A DNA stretch of 5,743 bases from Bacteroides sp. (GTDB lineage Bacteria; Bacteroidota; Bacteroidia; Bacteroidales; Bacteroidaceae): positions 1 to 5,743 of the forward strand of contig JAFYML010000257.1 of NCBI GenBank assembly GCA_017556595.1. The letters run 5' to 3'. The notes under the pieces are model-generated. The model made no database searches. It was not told the origin of the DNA and saw only the letters and a program-made list of their open reading frames with translations. Made by a program: the position numbers and the translations under genes. How positions within the stretch are numbered: position 1 is the first letter of the stretch; every line of letters starts with the position of its first letter. Below, one piece after another: positions 4,737-5,743 of this stretch.

Positions 4737-5743
4737 ATGGCAAAAAGTGCATTGCAAATTGCTCGGGCTGCTTATCAGCCAAAACTTCCTAAGGCATTGA
4801 AAGGCAACGTAAAAGCTGTTGCTGGTGCTGCTACACAATCGGTAGCCGATCAGGAAGATATCGAAAAGTTGTTCCCTAACACTTATGGTATGCCTTTGAT
4901 TAAGTTCGAGGCTACAGACGAAGTTGTAAACTTCCCTGCTATGAATGTAGGCGTTATCCTTTCAGGTGGTCAAGCTCCTGGTGGACACAACGTTATTTCA
5001 GGTCTTTACGATGGAATCAAGAAATTGAATCCTGCTAGCAAACTTTATGGCTTCATCCTTGGCCCTGGTGGTTTGGTTGACCATAAATATATGGAACTTA
5101 CTGACGAAATCATCGACGAATATCGCAACACAGGTGGTTTCGACATCATCGGTTCTGGTCGTACAAAATTGGAAAAAGAAGAACAATTCGAAAAAGGATT
5201 GGAAATCTTGAAAGAACTCGACATCAAGGCATTGGTTATTATCGGTGGTGACGACTCAAATACAAACGCTTGCGTTTTGGCCGAATACTATGCTGCTAAG
5301 AAGTGTGGCGTTCAAGTAATCGGTTGTCCTAAGACTATCGACGGCGACTTGAAGAACGAAATGATTGAAACATCATTCGGTTTCGATACAGCTTGTAAGA
5401 CATACTCAGAAATGATTGGTAACATCCAACGCGACTGTAACTCTTCACGCAAGTACTGGCACTTCATCAAGTTGATGGGTCGTTCAGCATCACACATCGC
5501 TTTGGAATGCGCATTGCAAGTTCAACCAAACGTATGTATCGTATCAGAAGAAGTTGAAGCTAAGAACATGTCTTTGGACGATGTAGTAACATACATTGCA
5601 CAAGCCGTAGCAAACCGCGCTATCGATGGTAACAACTACGGTACTGTACTTATCCCAGAAGGCTTGATTGAGTTCATCCCTGCAATGAAACGCCTCATTG
5701 CCGAATTGAACGACTTCCTTGCTGCTAATGCAGAAGAATTTGC
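4737..5743 (+). CDS. pfp: Pyrophosphate-dependent 6-phosphofructokinase, N-terminal 335 residues (cut by window edge)
   Basis: The enzyme interconverts fructose 6-phosphate and fructose 1,6-bisphosphate in the cytoplasm, using pyrophosphate instead of ATP. It is the glycolytic phosphofructokinase of many Bacteroidales. The reading frame is open from the ATG at 4737 to the end. It opens [20 protein letters not shown], like Bacteroidales homologues. The phosphate-binding loop is [14 protein letters not shown] (72-85). G170-G-D-D-S174 has Asp where ATP enzymes have Gly (GGDGS). P198-K-T-I-D-G-D204 has Lys where ATP enzymes have Gly (PGTIDND). Both substitutions are the known marks of pyrophosphate specificity. 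D202 is the catalytic base, M247-G-R249 and the P-E-G at 307-309 bind fructose phosphate. The long family has roughly 550 residues, so about 40 per cent is missing to the right. Codon choice is strongly biased (ggt, gct, atc, ttc, cgc), suggesting high expression. The gene is divergent from the four-gene operon. Confidence 0.96.
   Translation, partial: MAKSALQIARAAYQPKLPKALKGNVKAVAGAATQSVADQEDIEKLFPNTYGMPLIKFEATDEVVNFPAMNVGVILSGGQAPGGHNVISGLYDGIKKLNPASKLYGFILGPGGLVDHKYMELTDEIIDEYRNTGGFDIIGSGRTKLEKEEQFEKGLEILKELDIKALVIIGGDDSNTNACVLAEYYAAKKCGVQVIGCPKTIDGDLKNEMIETSFGFDTACKTYSEMIGNIQRDCNSSRKYWHFIKLMGRSASHIALECALQVQPNVCIVSEEVEAKNMSLDDVVTYIAQAVANRAIDGNNYGTVLIPEGLIEFIPAMKRLIAELNDFLAANAEEF

Overview
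The window looks like ordinary chromosomal DNA from a member of the Bacteroidales (Bacteroides/Prevotella-like). Several things point that way: the N-terminus of RecA, a long-type pyrophosphate-dependent phosphofructokinase, a Bacteroidetes-style lipoprotein, -7 boxes of the TAnnTTTG type, and start codons without Shine-Dalgarno sequences. The genus cannot be fixed from this sequence alone. I see no insertion sequence, phage gene, CRISPR array, tRNA or rRNA.

Layout. (1) At 1-573 on the minus strand, bcp (thiol peroxidase) runs into recA, which is cut by the left edge after 27 codons. They are 44 bp apart and look like one transcription unit combining peroxide defence and DNA repair. (2) At 574-741 there is a divergent intergenic region with a candidate Bacteroides-type promoter for each side. 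(3) At 742-1530 on the plus strand lies a lipoprotein carrying two tandem META (HslJ-like) domains. It converges on the next operon with only 3 bp between the stop codons. (4) At 1534-4500 on the minus strand are four tightly packed genes, in transcription order: a small conserved-looking protein of 86 aa, a PlsC-type acyltransferase of 183 aa, an unrecognised 105-aa protein, and a YgiQ-family radical SAM protein of 600 aa. Gaps are 5, 22 and 6 bp, so they are probably one operon. (5) At 4501-4736 a second divergent intergenic region contains a TAnnTTTG box for the operon and two exactly abutting 22-bp direct repeats (4570-4613). (6) At 4737-5743 on the plus strand is the first 335 codons of the pyrophosphate-dependent phosphofructokinase gene, cut by the right edge.

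Functionally the window mixes housekeeping pieces: glycolysis (PPi-PFK), lipid acylation, redox defence, recombination, and a radical SAM enzyme whose reaction I do not know. No clear new system is visible. The parts most worth a second look are the 22-bp tandem repeat between the divergent pfp and four-gene-operon promoters, and the two small unknown proteins that flank the acyltransferase upstream of the YgiQ protein.
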